This document shows positions 63,963-64,000 of a stretch of DNA of 64,000 nt, in pieces; within the stretch, counting starts at the first letter, position 1; each line of letters opens with the position of its first letter. Origin of the DNA: HGM04593 sp045654645 (GTDB lineage Bacteria > Bacteroidota > Bacteroidia > Bacteroidales > Bacteroidaceae); assembly GCA_045654645.1 (NCBI GenBank), contig JAZONR010000057.1, positions 32,695-96,694 on the forward strand, written 5' to 3'. Both the position numbers and the translations under genes were made by a program. The notes under the pieces are model-generated. The model searched no databases and had not been told where the DNA came from. It was given only the letters and a program-made list of their open reading frames with translations.

Positions 63963-64000
63963 ATCCTTTATGCAGCCCGACAACATTCTAAATATGCTCC
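63945..64000 (-). pseudogene. possible 3' end of another GH35/F5-8-type gene at the window edge
   Basis: The minus strand reads SIFRMLSGCIKDLCVQK and stop. It resembles VNMPGCIKDFHLYGR at the end of the beta-galactosidase, and at DNA level TCCTTTATGCA.CCCG is shared with 35819 and 34226. The gene may continue beyond 64000 or may be only a remnant. It overlaps the Vsr frame by 18 bases. Confidence 0.35.

Overview
The window is ordinary chromosome from a member of the Bacteroidales, most likely a Prevotella-like (Prevotellaceae) genome. Four things support this. Many genes are preceded by the Bacteroidetes -7 promoter motif TAnnTTTG, twice with TTTG exactly 19 bp upstream. The families are typical of the group: a TamL-like Omp85 lipoprotein, DUF4296, DUF4919, DUF5715, an AmgK-like/RapZ fusion, a PCMD/GEVED surface protein and an S9 dipeptidyl peptidase. 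Two secreted proteins end in the short Prevotella-type C-terminal sorting motif (..GRKV..GIYIVNxKK..K). Strong Shine-Dalgarno sequences are rare. No rRNA, tRNA, CRISPR array, insertion sequence or intact prophage was seen.

Layout. 1-6403 (+): a tight operon of lon (5' end outside the window), tgt, an LptF/LptG permease, a DEAD-box helicase and a gamma-carbonic-anhydrase-like protein. 6499-16036: dipeptidyl peptidase, aspS (-), clpC and htpG. 16130-19801: a small RecB-like nuclease, a lipoprotein and holA (all -), a divergent HSDR_N-type nuclease-like gene (+), and an omega-amidase-like nitrilase (-). 19949-25503 (-): three paralogous 559-residue acyl-CoA synthetases, each with its own terminator. 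26109-33693: a carboxyltransferase of the oxaloacetate decarboxylase/pyruvate carboxylase B family without a biotin site, a DUF5715 peptidase-like lipoprotein, a GH20 hexosaminidase and a LOG-like protein. 33694-35774 is a genomic scar: tandem repeats, a decayed 3' end of a secreted-protein gene, and an AAA_14/DUF4143 ATPase lying between the intact GH35 beta-galactosidase and a second copy of that gene's 3' end.

35775-50816, mostly (-): GH35 beta-galactosidase; tamL-like, metallo-beta-lactamase and tyrS as a unit; an RNA methyltransferase (+); an operon read from a perfect promoter, ileS - dksA-like - lspA - DUF4296 - small ORF; and the AmgK-like/RapZ fusion. 51035-62843: a PCMD/GEVED surface protein (-), gdhA, an AmpG-like permease, a BadF-type amino-sugar kinase, an FKBP lipoprotein, fabD, a cytoplasmic GH13 amylase, and three small envelope proteins. 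62844-64000: an ArdA-like antirestriction remnant, a Vsr-type endonuclease, and perhaps the end of a third GH35-like gene at the window edge.

The genes serve protein quality control (Lon, ClpC, Hsp90, FKBP), envelope biogenesis (Lpt permease, LspA, TamL), tRNA charging and modification, glycan breakdown (GH20, GH35, GH13) and probably peptidoglycan recycling (AmpG-like permease, BadF kinase, AmgK-RapZ fusion, M15-like DUF5715). The accessory signals are modest but real. They are a four-copy family of terminator hairpins with compensatory stem changes, REP-like dispersed repeats, decayed gene ends around the ATPase insertion, and restriction-related remnants at the right edge. I did not find a clear new multi-gene system.
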